Below are positions 46,201 through 56,644 of a stretch of DNA of 64,000 bases, piece by piece (position 1 is the stretch's first letter; each line of letters opens with the position of its first letter). Under the pieces are notes generated by a model, which was not told where the DNA came from, searched no databases, and saw nothing but the letters and a program-made list of their open reading frames with translations. The translations under genes and the position numbers were made by a program. This stretch comes from Branchiostoma floridae (taxonomy: Eukaryota; Chordata; Leptocardii; Amphioxiformes; Branchiostomatidae). The stretch covers positions 10,501,947-10,565,946 of the forward strand of contig NC_049982.1 in NCBI RefSeq assembly GCF_000003815.2. The letters are read 5' to 3'.

Positions 46201-49200
46201 CTTGTATTTCCACCGTGGAGTTCCCATACTAACGAACATAGGTCCTCTCTTTCAGTGATTTAAAACCGACCCGGGTTCCATCCTGAATTCAACCAATGGT
46301 CTGACGAATGAAATACAAACCTGTCTTATGATAAGTCCTTAGATTTTAGTCTTAACAGGAAGAGACGGATATTCGCATTTGAAAGCATTTTGTGATACGT
46401 TAGTTGCCCATCTTTATTTCAGCCTGCAGCAATACCCCCAGCAAATGCGAGACTGATACGTTTTTCACTTTAGTTGTAAAGTCTGAGCTTTGTTCCAACA
46501 CAAAAAGAAAGGAACTCACCATATGGTTAGTTCCTTTCTCTTTGTGTTTGAACAAAAGCTTAAACTTTACAACTATGGATTTTACCAACACAGATGAGCT
46601 TACATTCGGACATTTTCCACTTCTTGTCCATTGATTGAGGACCAGTGGTGGCGGTAAAAGCATTATGAAACAGAAGGTCTATAAGTAGGAGGTTCTCCTC
46701 TCTCCAAAGTAGCCTACAAGATGGGAAAGTAGAGACCAGATAAAAGCGTACGAAGCTACGAGTACTTTCACATACAGTATGACCTGTTATTGTTAGCCAC
46801 TCACATTTTAATTCTACGAAGACCGCGGTGACAGCTACTCTTTAGTCTGTCACTTCTCCTTCTCTATCACGGGTTTCAGAGACTTATATTTATGGTGATA
46901 GAGTGGCACAGCAATCCATCAAAGGCAACTCTAATTTTTTCCTGAATCTTCAAATGTCTATCTGCATTCCTCAAGGTGCCCTTTTTGAGATGTCACAGGA
47001 GCAACAATCACTGTCGCTGTCCTCAGCTCACTTCCTTTTTTTAATGCACCAATGAAATCCTACAGCAGTTATCATCATCCACCCAGATGAAAATGTAGTT
47101 TTGCCCTGTAATTATGTAGTAATAGCACTGGTTACAAACTGATCGTGTTCTGTGTGGATAATGTAGCTGTAATGATTAAATGTCGTATGTTTTCTGATAT
47201 AATCAGTATATCACATGTAATTCCTAGATGTATCAAGTTTCTGTCTGTAAGTCTCGTAATTTCGTTTGTATGTGTTTGTGTTTCAGATTTCATCTCGCTC
47301 TTTTGTATAATTTAGAATGAAGACTTGTCATACTTCCGTGACTAGCATTGAAATTTCAACTTAAAGTACAAGCGCCCCTTATCATTTCCAGGTCATTAAC
47401 TCTCTACCAAACTTTTCCATTAACTGAATAAGATGTAGGAGTCTCAATGTCACGTAGATGCTGCATGTGTGATGAACACATTATTTACCGTTTCCTGTCG
47501 CTTCTATCGCAAATATAAGGTACCGACAAGGAAGAAACACTTAAGAAACGAAACCCTTTATTCGTCACCTTAATAGATAATTCGCTGTTACACAGTAATA
47601 CCCATCCTCTAACATAACTTCAACACCGATAGATTAATTAAACGCCTATCACCTGCCAAGTCGTATGATCTCTGCACTTATATCTTTCTTGTGCTAAGCA
47701 TTCCATTCTGTCTATAATATCCTGTACTGAGTTTGTAGAAATTGGATACATTTCAAGTGAAGGTTTCCATAAATAAGTCTCATACGGCATTGATATTGCC
47801 TTGAAGACCTTCGAGCAGCTGCTTCTAGATGAAGCACGTTAAGCTGCGTTATTTGTCCCAATGGGTTAATATTGCATGGCAGGAGATCCCCAAAGGTAAC
47901 AATTTCAGATGATTTATGCCGAGTTTTATACGGACCGTCTTCCATGGACACTCAGCGTCTCACTCACGGCAATTAGTGAGAGTGCCGACAGGTACCCACG
48001 GTGTCGCGTACGCTCTTTGAAGTCGCAAGTAGCACGATTCAAACAAGTAGTTTGGGCTACAAGAGTGTTTCGACCTGCCTAATGCAACCATAATGTGTTT
48101 ATGGATGTACTAAGACGGCAGAGTGGAAGCTATTGAAATGCTATGGAAAACATAAAAGCAAATTCCTTCCTTCACAGACAAGTTGAATAGATCGAGTCCA
48201 TCAACACTTCAAAAGTACGTCCCCGCTCAATGTATGGTAAGAACACTTTAAGCTATTGAAATGCTATGGAAAACATAAAAGCAAATTCCTTCCTTCACAG
48301 ACAAGTTGAATAGATCTAGTACATCAACACTTCAAAAGTACGTCCCCGCTCAATGTATGGTAAGAACACTTTAAGTGTTAAGGCTTGCGTGCAGGGCTGG
48401 CTCCTTGGTGATTGACTTCCGTAGACACATCTTAAGGTTTCAAGGCAGACCGTGAAGGCTCTTGAACTACATCGCAAAATACGCTGCTGCAACTGCACCC
48501 ATCAGCGAGTCCGATAAAATTTCTTTTATAAATGGAAATAAAGGAAGAGAGCATTACCTCTGGATCCTGCGAGGAGTAGATTTCTGGATAACAGAAGAGG
48601 TTGTACTGAGGGTAGGGTATAAAGCAAAATTCTGTTGGAGGGCTAATCATATATATGTATGTATATATCATCAATTTCTTCTAGCATATCTTGTTCATCA
48701 GAGTTGAATGAGAACGTATAGCTCACCGGAGCCCGTACTAGACAAGATAAGGCAAGACAATACTAGAATGTAAAATCAGCAGCGGCCGAGCGCATTGAAA
48801 GTTTTTAACACTTGCCACTATGGTTTTTGGAACGAAAAATCAGTATTGTACAAGAGACAGGTCTGGGCGGTCATGTACGTCACCTGGCTATAGAGTTTAA
48901 TACTCATGTTGTCAGCCGTAACATGGGGCGACTTCAAAGTTGAAGGTCGGTAATTTGAAGTGATGTCGCATTTCCTCAGATCTCCACGTTATCAATCATT
49001 ACTAACTGTAAGGAGAAGCATGGGAAAAGGAGATAACAAAAAGAGGAAATGGGGCTCTGTTGATGCCGTCACACAGCCCATAAAGCCACTTACATGGTAT
49101 TGACTGTTCGACCACGCCGAATGGATTAAAAGTCTTTAAAAAATGCTGACGGAGTTAGTTCTAGTTACATGATATGGTACCTACAGCGATATACAGCAAT

Positions 49201-52200
49201 GTTTTCATGTTTAGCTGAATTATATGGAGATGGATATTACTTACTAATAGTTCAAAACTAAGAATGAACTTTCTTGCAAGTTATTAAATGTTGAAGGCCG
49301 TTTCCAATGTTAGAGATTTCACGTGATTTACCAGTATTTCAGCATATGTAAAACCCCAACCAAAAATAACCCTACTCACCATACGTCATAGATACCTTAC
49401 TGAGGATTTATTCACCCAACACCCAGTGCTCTCCATGGAAAGTTAATGTGTCCCTTGTGCTTAGATGCTTACGAAAATAAACTTCCACTCGTAGACCATG
49501 AAACGTGTAAGATGGAGTCCATTGATCCTGGTAGGAGGAATGTTCGCCGGGATCTTGTTCATCAGAATATCTCCTGTCACCATCAATAAAGATATGGAGC
49601 TTCTCAAAGGCAAAAGAAATCTGGATGGATGATGCAATATCAAGTTTATGACAATCACACTTGATTTACAAAGGCATACCGTATATACCTCTTTTGGGGT
49701 ATGTGGTCTATCATTTAGTCATCAATAGACAGAAAACGGCGATGAACAATAGAAACCATATTTCAGTATCATCTGCTGCAGGGAAACTTACTTTCCGTGA
49801 TATTTCATCAAGAGTCCTTTATCAAAAGGATTAGATGAAGAGTTATGGCTTGAATGCGCTTTCAAGGCAATTTGGTACCTTTTAACTGAAATCTACCTTG
49901 ACCTCCGTCACCTCGTATCCAATAACATTTATTGCATGCAATCAAAGTGATTTTATGTCTGTTATTGCATTAGAAGTTGAAATTGTGAGAAAATTGTCCA
50001 TTCGTTCATTCCAGGAATACCAGCAATCTGTCATAGGGATTTCGTTGATAGCTTTTGGCAAAACATGACCTTGTATTGAAAACTATTGGTGAAACTTTTT
50101 AAGAACAGTAATTTCTCCTCAATTGCGAGTAATTCTCCATTCCGACGATCTCAAGCAATCCATGGAACATTAATGTATTTACGTATTGGTCATACTGACA
50201 GACTATCAATCACAGCAATGCCTTTTACTTTAGAGTTTACACTATCTGGCATGAGTGCAGAGCTTAAAATATAATGTTATGGTAGTCTCCACAGGTTGGT
50301 AAAAATAGTTGAAATTAGCAAATAGACGGCAAAATATGCCGTAGGAACTAGACGACCAAAGGCGTTCACTTACCAATCTATGAGGTTGGTAGAAACTAAT
50401 GGAGTGTCTCGACGTTCGGCGGCATTGTACATGATCGTGAGTTGCTCTAGCAAGTGGATTAAAAGCTCATCAAATTAGATTGTTCTAAGTGGGTTGCCTT
50501 TCAATAAAAATGTAGCCATCAGGAAAGACATGGTAATTTCAGTCTACTGGTAGATAGGCAATCATGACATGCGTCATAATGGTGATGGATGACCAGCTCC
50601 TGGTGCCTTTCGTCCCCGTCAAAAGAGATAAGAAGATACGTCTGATTAAGTGAACTCGTGCAGGGTGTTTTGAGTTTTAAGAGATGCTATCTTTTCTGAA
50701 GTTGCTGAGCATAATAAGGCAAATTACTTAATAGTAAATTTTCTCTAGAATTCTACTTCTTCAGATGGAAAGTTCACACCAGACCGGAACTTTTCAAAAA
50801 TGCGGATAGAACGTGGTGTATGGTGCGTGTAGTAGAGTTTACTTCACAAACATCTGTCCCTTCAAAGGCCACGGGCAGATACTAAATAACTGTTAACGTT
50901 CTGTCCTCTTTAATGGGCATTTTCAATGCGGAACATATGCATGCGACAGGTCTAGAGGACTTTCAGACAACGTTCAGTTAATGGTCACAACAGACACACA
51001 GATATGTAAACCACTCCTCATCGTTTCCTAAATTGGATTTGTGTATAAATCCTTTACTTCATAATCGGATTATCATGCAAAATGTATCAGCGTCTCTGAA
51101 CAGAAGACAAATCATTGGAAGTGTCCAGAATCCAGTTATTGCCACTTTATTTGTCATTAAACTAGTTAAACTGTAAATTTCAAACACAAAAATTGGACTC
51201 ACACAAATTTTCGACTGAACAGTACCAGTCTTTGTCAAGGAATGAGGGCTTGAACTGTTGTTCTTTAGGTTTGAAATTGTGGTGTCCAATTCTTCTTAAG
51301 TAATTGCGTTGTCAAGTTCTGACGAATTTGAGGGGATATAATGATGCTGTTTCGTTTCAGGACTACACCATCACCGTGTTCCTACGTCAGTACTGGAGGG
51401 ACGAGCGCCTGGCCTTCGCGGGTTCCAACCACAGCCTGAGTCTGGACGGCAGGCTGGCCGAGAAGCTCTGGGTTCCCGACACCTTCATCCCGAACGCGAA
51501 GGAGTCCTTCCTGCACAAGGTTACCGTGGACAACAAGCTCATCAGGCTGTTTCCGGACGGAGGGATACTCTACGGAATGAGGCAAATGTTTTCTTCTACG
51601 TCATCCTGATTAACTCTAGCCAGATTGAAAAAAACAGCTGTAGAAGTGATCGAGGATAAATGATTGAGAGTTATTACATATGATAACAAAACAATTAAGA
51701 AGATCACCACAAATAAGATAAAGGGCAGAACAAAGGATATAATAAGTATTTCCCATTGTCCCTGCTACGTGCCGTACACTACTCTTCAGCAACTAAGAAA
51801 GCAAGTAAAGCAAGTAGTGTACATTTTTAGTACCAACTCACCACTAATTTGCTGTCATATTGCCAACTCAGCACCAATTTGTGATGATAGCTATTGTGTT
51901 ATATGTGGACCTCACGGCACATGGGAGACTGTGGTGACAAATCTGTACAGCATGAGACAGTAAATGATAGATGAGTTTGTCTACAGGGTCCGCGTGGAAC
52001 TCGATCTGCCTCAAGTTTGTAGATACCTAGTACCTGCTGAGATCCATAAACTTGAAGGTACGCGTACATGTTTTGAAAGTCATTCGAACTGCAAATAAAA
52101 ACTTCGCTGGAGATTCACTAAGTACTACGTGATGAAATAACAAATGATTCTGCAGTGTGCCCCGAATCAAGAGCAAAAACCTGACGATTCGGACCACTAT

Positions 52201-55200
52201 TTGTCTCAGATGAAATCATCTGTATTGTAGAAGGTCATGTCTTTTACGATAATCCAATCATATTTTACGTTACATTGGCCCGTACAGTTTGATCATTACA
52301 TGCATTTATGGGCATTAATGAAAGTTATATGGCCTATTTTCCGCCCAATATGATAATCCTGCGATAAAATCTGATATCATGTAATAACGTTTATTGAAAA
52401 CGTACCAGTTGAACCCACGCACTATCCCTAAGGGAACTACTAACTATTCATGACATTTTCCCAATCATCCTGGGATCCCAAGAGTCTTAATCATTAATCG
52501 TACTATTTTATATGTTACGTGCCAACAGGATTACAGCAAAGGCCGAATGCAACATGGACCTGGAGAAGTATCCGATGGATTCTCAAAACTGCACATTGGG
52601 GTTTGAGAGCTGTATGTACCAATCCTGTTACTCTTTGACGTTTAGCAACTTTCCTAAATTCCATTATTTTGATTATTAAATCAAACGATGGACCTACTTT
52701 AAATCTCTTTTCCTCAGATGGCTATAAGACAGAAGATATTCGGTTCCGTTGGAAGGCTGGTAATGACTCCATCTATGGTGTAGAGAGTTTACAACTTCAG
52801 CAGTTCAAAATCGGTGCCTATAACGTCATCAACGGCATGGCTACTTACGAATCAGGTACGTTTTCTTTAGATGGGTTGAATAAAGAAGAAATAAAACTGT
52901 ATCATCTGTTGTAATGATTGGCAACAAGCTGACTGATAGTTGACTCCTTTTTGTCTTTTAAACATTTAACACATTATAATGAACTTAAAACATTAAAATT
53001 TCCTCCATCGCTTATGTATGTTTTGTTTTCCTGATCTATTTCAACCCTACAGGTGATTATTCCAATGTGAAGTTTTGCTTCCTGCTGCACCGCCAGGCGT
53101 TCTACTTCATCTTCCAGACATACATCCCGTCCATCCTGCTGGTGGTGCTGTCCTGGGTCGGCTTCTGGATCAACGCCGAGGCTGTTCCGGCAAGAGTAGC
53201 TCTTGGTCAGTGACAGGTTTACATACCGTGGAATAAGGTTTTTCTCTCTTTGTTTACAACAGTGAAAGCTTAACTTGAATGTTCATCTGTGTTGGTAGAA
53301 GCCATTCTTGAACTAGTTAAACTGTAAATTCCAGCACAAAAATTGGACTCACCCAAATTCTCGACTGAACAGCAGCAGTCTTTGTCAAGGAATGAACAAC
53401 CCACTGCTGCCGTGCCCTCTAGCGAAAAAATCTGGTTCTATCTCCAAGATTTCCAGTGAAACTGAATGATACGGTGATTTTATATTTGAGATTAAAGAAG
53501 CCATCTACATCGGAGCTTTACAGCCATTCTTGAACAGAGATGGTGGGCGCCATAGACTTCCTGCAACTTATGATCCACTGCTCACTGAGTCAAGTGTTCT
53601 ATCTGCATAACGTGACGTCACGGCAGAAGTGGATTGTTCATTCCTTGACAAATACTGGTGCTGTTCAGTCGAAAATTTGGGTAAGTCCAATTTTTGTGTT
53701 GGAATTTATAGTTTAACTACTAGTAGTTAAAAAAACTGTGAAAGATAATGACCTCTGACAAGAAACAAGCAATGAGGGCGCAAGCAACAACGGTGTAGTT
53801 TTATCATTTGACAATTATTTACTGGTTGCCACAGGCATCACCACTGTGCTGACCATGACGACGCTGATCGGCGGTGCCCGAGCCACCATGCCTAAAATCT
53901 CTTACATCAAGGCCATCGACGTCTACTTGATCACGTGTTTCCTGTTCACCTTCGCCGCGCTGGTGGAGTACGCAGCCGTCAACTTCCGGTCTTCCGTTAA
54001 GAAAATGAAGGAGGCAAAACGCAAGTTGGCAGCTGAGAAGAAGTGTAGAAATAAGGTAATTTCTTGGGGCCTGAAAGTTTAGGAATGTTTGAAGATCTAG
54101 GCCTCCATGAGCACGAACGATCCATTCTGTGGGATGGTTTATATGCCATAAAACAGGATAACGTGGTACGTGATTACAGCATTCTGAAATATTTATATTT
54201 AATCAGCCAATACAAATTTGGAAAACAATTTAGAGCTATTATAGTTAACAAAATACAACGTACCAAATGTGCCAGATGAAAGCATCTTGGGGGGCGATCC
54301 CTTCTATGTAATGGTTTATATGTCATATGATTGGTATATGATACTTAGATACCAGAGAAAAAGTCAATACAAATTTGGAAAACAATGCTGAACTTTTATA
54401 CAAAATACAACGTACCGATTGTTCCAGATGAAAGCAAACGTGACTGGCCTTCACTGCGTGGACGAGAAGGACAACAACTGCGACAAAAGTCACACGATTT
54501 TGGACATCGACATGGCGGACGATGGGACCGTGGGGCAGGCTGCGCGCTCGGACGGGCAGAAACTGCGCAGAACTACGTCCAAGAAGATCGGAGTGACCTT
54601 CGCCAATGGGGTTCGACATCTTGTCAGAAGCGTATCTCAGGTACTGGCCGGTTATATCAGACAGCACAGTTTGATCAGGACAGTGTGAAGGATAGAGAGT
54701 ATGTTGCCTAACATCCATGGCAATGTAAAATTAAAGTAAAATCGCCAAGTCTTACATTGACATTCGATGAGCATGAAAGGAGTGCCTTTCGTTTGCTCAA
54801 TAGCATCTTGACGAAGTCTACTGCCATTCCATTGTGCAGATGAAATAAAAGTTGATTATTAAATCAACATCTTCATGAATTATGGAGGACTGCACTTGGC
54901 GCAGTACAAGGTTGTCTGGCAGATGATTCCAGACTGAGATGGGGAGTTCTTATAACGAACAGTACTGGCAGGACTCACAGTTAGCCACAGGCAATTTGAG
55001 TTGTACACTGTACTAATGACTAAGTTTACTTGCCCTCATGGCCTCACACCAAACGTCTAGCTGTCTCACAACGTTGCTGACGTTAGGGTGGATGAACAGA
55101 AGTTGTAGCTAATGGCTGCCGCCAGCTGTGTGAGCTTTGCTGCCTGTGGGACTGAGGTAGAAATGAGACAGGATATGTACGGACGGCAGTTTGGAGGTCT

Positions 55201-56376
55201 CAAAGGACGCCAATTACGTGTCCCTTGAGGGGTTATTAAGGGGTGGCCAGCATTCACCCACGGGTTGTTTGAGATACATGCAATTTGAAATTTTCATACT
55301 GCATGCATTGCTAAACCTGCAGAAGAAATTATTCGTTAGTCCACTCTTATCAATTCTACAGCATGGGGAAAATATTGCATGGTGCCTTTCTGTTTGTCGT
55401 AGTAACTCTTTGGACATGGAAACGACTGTGCTTCCTAAAAATTAACTGCTAAAAATGTGTATTCTCATTGCTGAGTGTTGTAAATATGCGATGTACATCA
55501 AATGAATAGAATCAGCCAATAGTTCTTGCTCATTCCAAAAACGTAGATATTGTACGGGACACTTTCACTGGAGAGCGCGACTATATTCTCAATTACTCCA
55601 AGCTAAAGTAACCTCGCTGATAACCTTCCCTAGCAGACCCTGCCTGACAAAGTGTTCTTAGAGAATACTTCCTGTAATGCTTGTGGAGATGATCCTTTTA
55701 TCTTTCGACATGGTAAAACACCTTAGGCTACTGTCAGAGCTTCTTTGACTTTAAATCAATATTCTTTGAGGCAACACCAACTAATCTAAACTTCATCACT
55801 AAGGGTTCAGCTTCTCTATACCGTGACGCATATAGATTATCATTCTAAACATTCTGTCTTGTCACAGGAAGGAAAAAGATATTGCCCTTCAATCTGTCGC
55901 AAAGTGCAGTCTTGTGATTACAACGTTTTTTGTTGTTGCTAATTGTTTCACTTCAGATTTTCATATCAATGAACTTTTCTTTATTTTGGTAAATATTGAT
56001 TTCTGTTTGCCATTGATGCATGTATGATTATCATTATCAGGTTTAGCATTGTACTATGACTATCATTTGCATCGGTCATCTAAGCATATCTATTTGGTGT
56101 TAAGGTGCTACTGCCAACCAAATCTCAATCGACAACATCAATTGTAGGTTCCAAAGCATTCCATTTAGCTGTTCTGGTATTCAATCTCTCATGATATTCT
56201 GAACACTATCGCCTATCGTTTACTGTTGTATATTTTCTCTCCAGGTCCAAATGGTGAGAGCAGACGTGACATCCATCGACCGTTACTCCCGCTGGGGGTT
56301 CCCTTTGTGTTTCCTCCTCTTCAACCTGAGTTACTTCCTGCACTACACCGAGCCCTGGCATGGATGGCTCACTTAA
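40273..56376 (+). CDS. GABA-A-receptor-like Cys-loop anion channel subunit, ten exons
   Basis: A pentameric ligand-gated chloride channel subunit of the plasma membrane. Exons: 40273-40346, 43377-43453, 44262-44329, 51361-51581, 52529-52611, 52718-52855, 53053-53205, 53835-54055, 54428-54640, 56245-56376; all phases agree, giving 459 aa. Signal peptide about 1-25; RGYDRFLRP at 39-47; Cys-loop C154-x13-C168; M1 about 236-260; M2 about 267-289 starting [16 protein letters not shown] (PAR motif means anion-selective; 2'A, 6'T, 9'L); M3 about 298-320; short M3-M4 loop; M4 about 434-451. Ligand-site residues of the GABA type are present: F80/R82, E173-S-Y, Y218/S220/Y223. Exon 4 appears to use a GC donor. 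There is no second loop-C cysteine pair, so it is not glycine-receptor-like. GABA as ligand is inferred. Confidence 0.92.
40672..40760 (+). repeat. CR1-like LINE reverse-transcriptase relic
   Basis: An open stretch reads [20 protein letters not shown]..., matching the conserved LVRPxLEYA..VWDP block near the C-terminus of CR1/L2/Rex-type reverse transcriptases. It is a short truncated fragment inside intron 1 of the channel gene. Confidence 0.75.
41886..41903 (+). repeat. Run of 18 G
   Basis: A homopolymer tract in intron 1 of the channel gene. Length is likely variable or partly a sequencing artefact. A C run of about 14 lies at 39181-39194. Confidence 0.8.
43780..44095. repeat. Tandem duplication in channel intron 2
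   Basis: Two diverged copies of a unit containing TCACAGTGTTCAAAGACTTG, CATAGCCATGATC and AATCTTCACTGCAATCA. The second copy carries about 60 extra bp after GATCATTAAC. Confidence 0.7.
46471..46575. repeat. 105-nt long-stem hairpin in channel intron 3
   Basis: TAGTTGTAAAGT... at the left pairs with ...ACTTTACAACTA at the right, and AAGAAAGGAACT with AGTTCCTTTCT around a loop CACCATATGGTT. The stem is about 45 bp with a few mismatches. It could be an intronic microRNA-like precursor or a very small foldback transposon. Confidence 0.75.
48127..48372. repeat. 123-bp tandem duplication (two copies)
   Basis: Two adjacent 123-bp units beginning AAGCTATTGAAATGC differ at only about two positions (GATCGAGTCC versus GATCTAGTAC), so the duplication is recent. 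Confidence 0.9.
51157..51245. repeat. Solo arm of an intronic TIR element family
   Basis: ACTAGTTAAACTGTAAAT...CACAAAAATTGGACTCAC...TTTGTCAAGGAATGA matches the left arm of the element at 53312-53723, without a partner nearby. Confidence 0.75.
51582..51583 (+). promoter_or_regulatory. Probable GC splice donor of channel exon 4
   Basis: The exon ends ...GGAATGAG followed by GCAAAT. Only a cut at this GC gives the family-standard YGMR/ITA junction with the acceptor at 52528. The nearest in-frame GT (6 nt downstream, GTTTTC) is a very poor donor and would insert Gln-Met. Confidence 0.7.
53312..53723. mobile_element. TIR element with ~85-bp arms in channel intron 7
   Basis: The left arm ACTAGTTAAACTGTAAATTC...GGAATGAACAA is repeated inverted at 53630-53723 with a few mismatches. 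The interior is about 230 bp with no transposase. One arm also occurs alone at 51157-51245. Confidence 0.75.
54133..54436. repeat. Duplication spanning the end of intron 8 and the start of exon 9
   Basis: The segment 54206-54283 (CAATACAAATTTGGAAAACA ... ccagATGAAAGCA) recurs at 54363-54435, where the second copy is the real acceptor and first codons of exon 9. Weaker similarity extends upstream (GGTTTATATG blocks). The upstream copy keeps an acceptor-like site but soon hits a stop. Confidence 0.75.
54641..56244. other. Intron 9 of the channel gene
   Basis: No exon seen. On the minus strand near 54970-54860 a shifted frame reads [19 protein letters not shown], resembling the WNxLP block near the C-terminus of CR1/RTE-type LINEs; it is a degraded relic. 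Confidence 0.45.
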
Positions 56377-56479
56377 ACTCACAATGCAACCTAGTAATTT
56401 CTTCCAATACGCATGGGAGCAGCGAAGTGGAAAGCTGGCGTTCTTAACTATCTTATTTAACCTTCTATCTCTCGTGGTT

Positions 56480-56644
56480 TAGCCTGGTACCATCCGGAAA
56501 GTAGTTCGCTCCGGCGTTCATTATATACTATATACAGTCGCTTCTAGCTGTGACATTCATTACACACTATATATGTCGCTTCTCCGTGTTTGATAGCAGA
56601 AGCGAACATAGGAGCGAATTACTATCCGAAAGGTACCCAGGCTA
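56480..56644. mobile_element. 165-bp TIR element with 9-bp duplication
   Basis: Ends TAGCCTGGTACC and GGTACCCAGGCTA; the arms continue AAAGTAGTTCGCTCC versus GGAGCGAATTACTATC. It is flanked by exact CTCGTGGTT repeats (56471-56479, 56645-56653). A 9-bp duplication suggests a MULE- or Merlin-type origin (inference). It has no coding capacity. Confidence 0.8.

Larger units (their letters stand above)
44330..51360. other. Intron 3 of the channel gene (~7 kb)
   Basis: No coding exon was found inside. It contains a long hairpin at 46471-46575, a 123-bp tandem duplication at 48127-48372 and a solo inverted-repeat arm at 51157-51245. Confidence 0.5.

Noticed and set aside
46400-46663. Overlapping frames on both strands
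   Set aside because: Explained by the palindromic hairpin, which makes both strands read alike.
54064-54279. Plus-strand frame after exon 8 of the channel
   Set aside because: Intronic; exon 8 to exon 9 joins in phase without it and matches the family.
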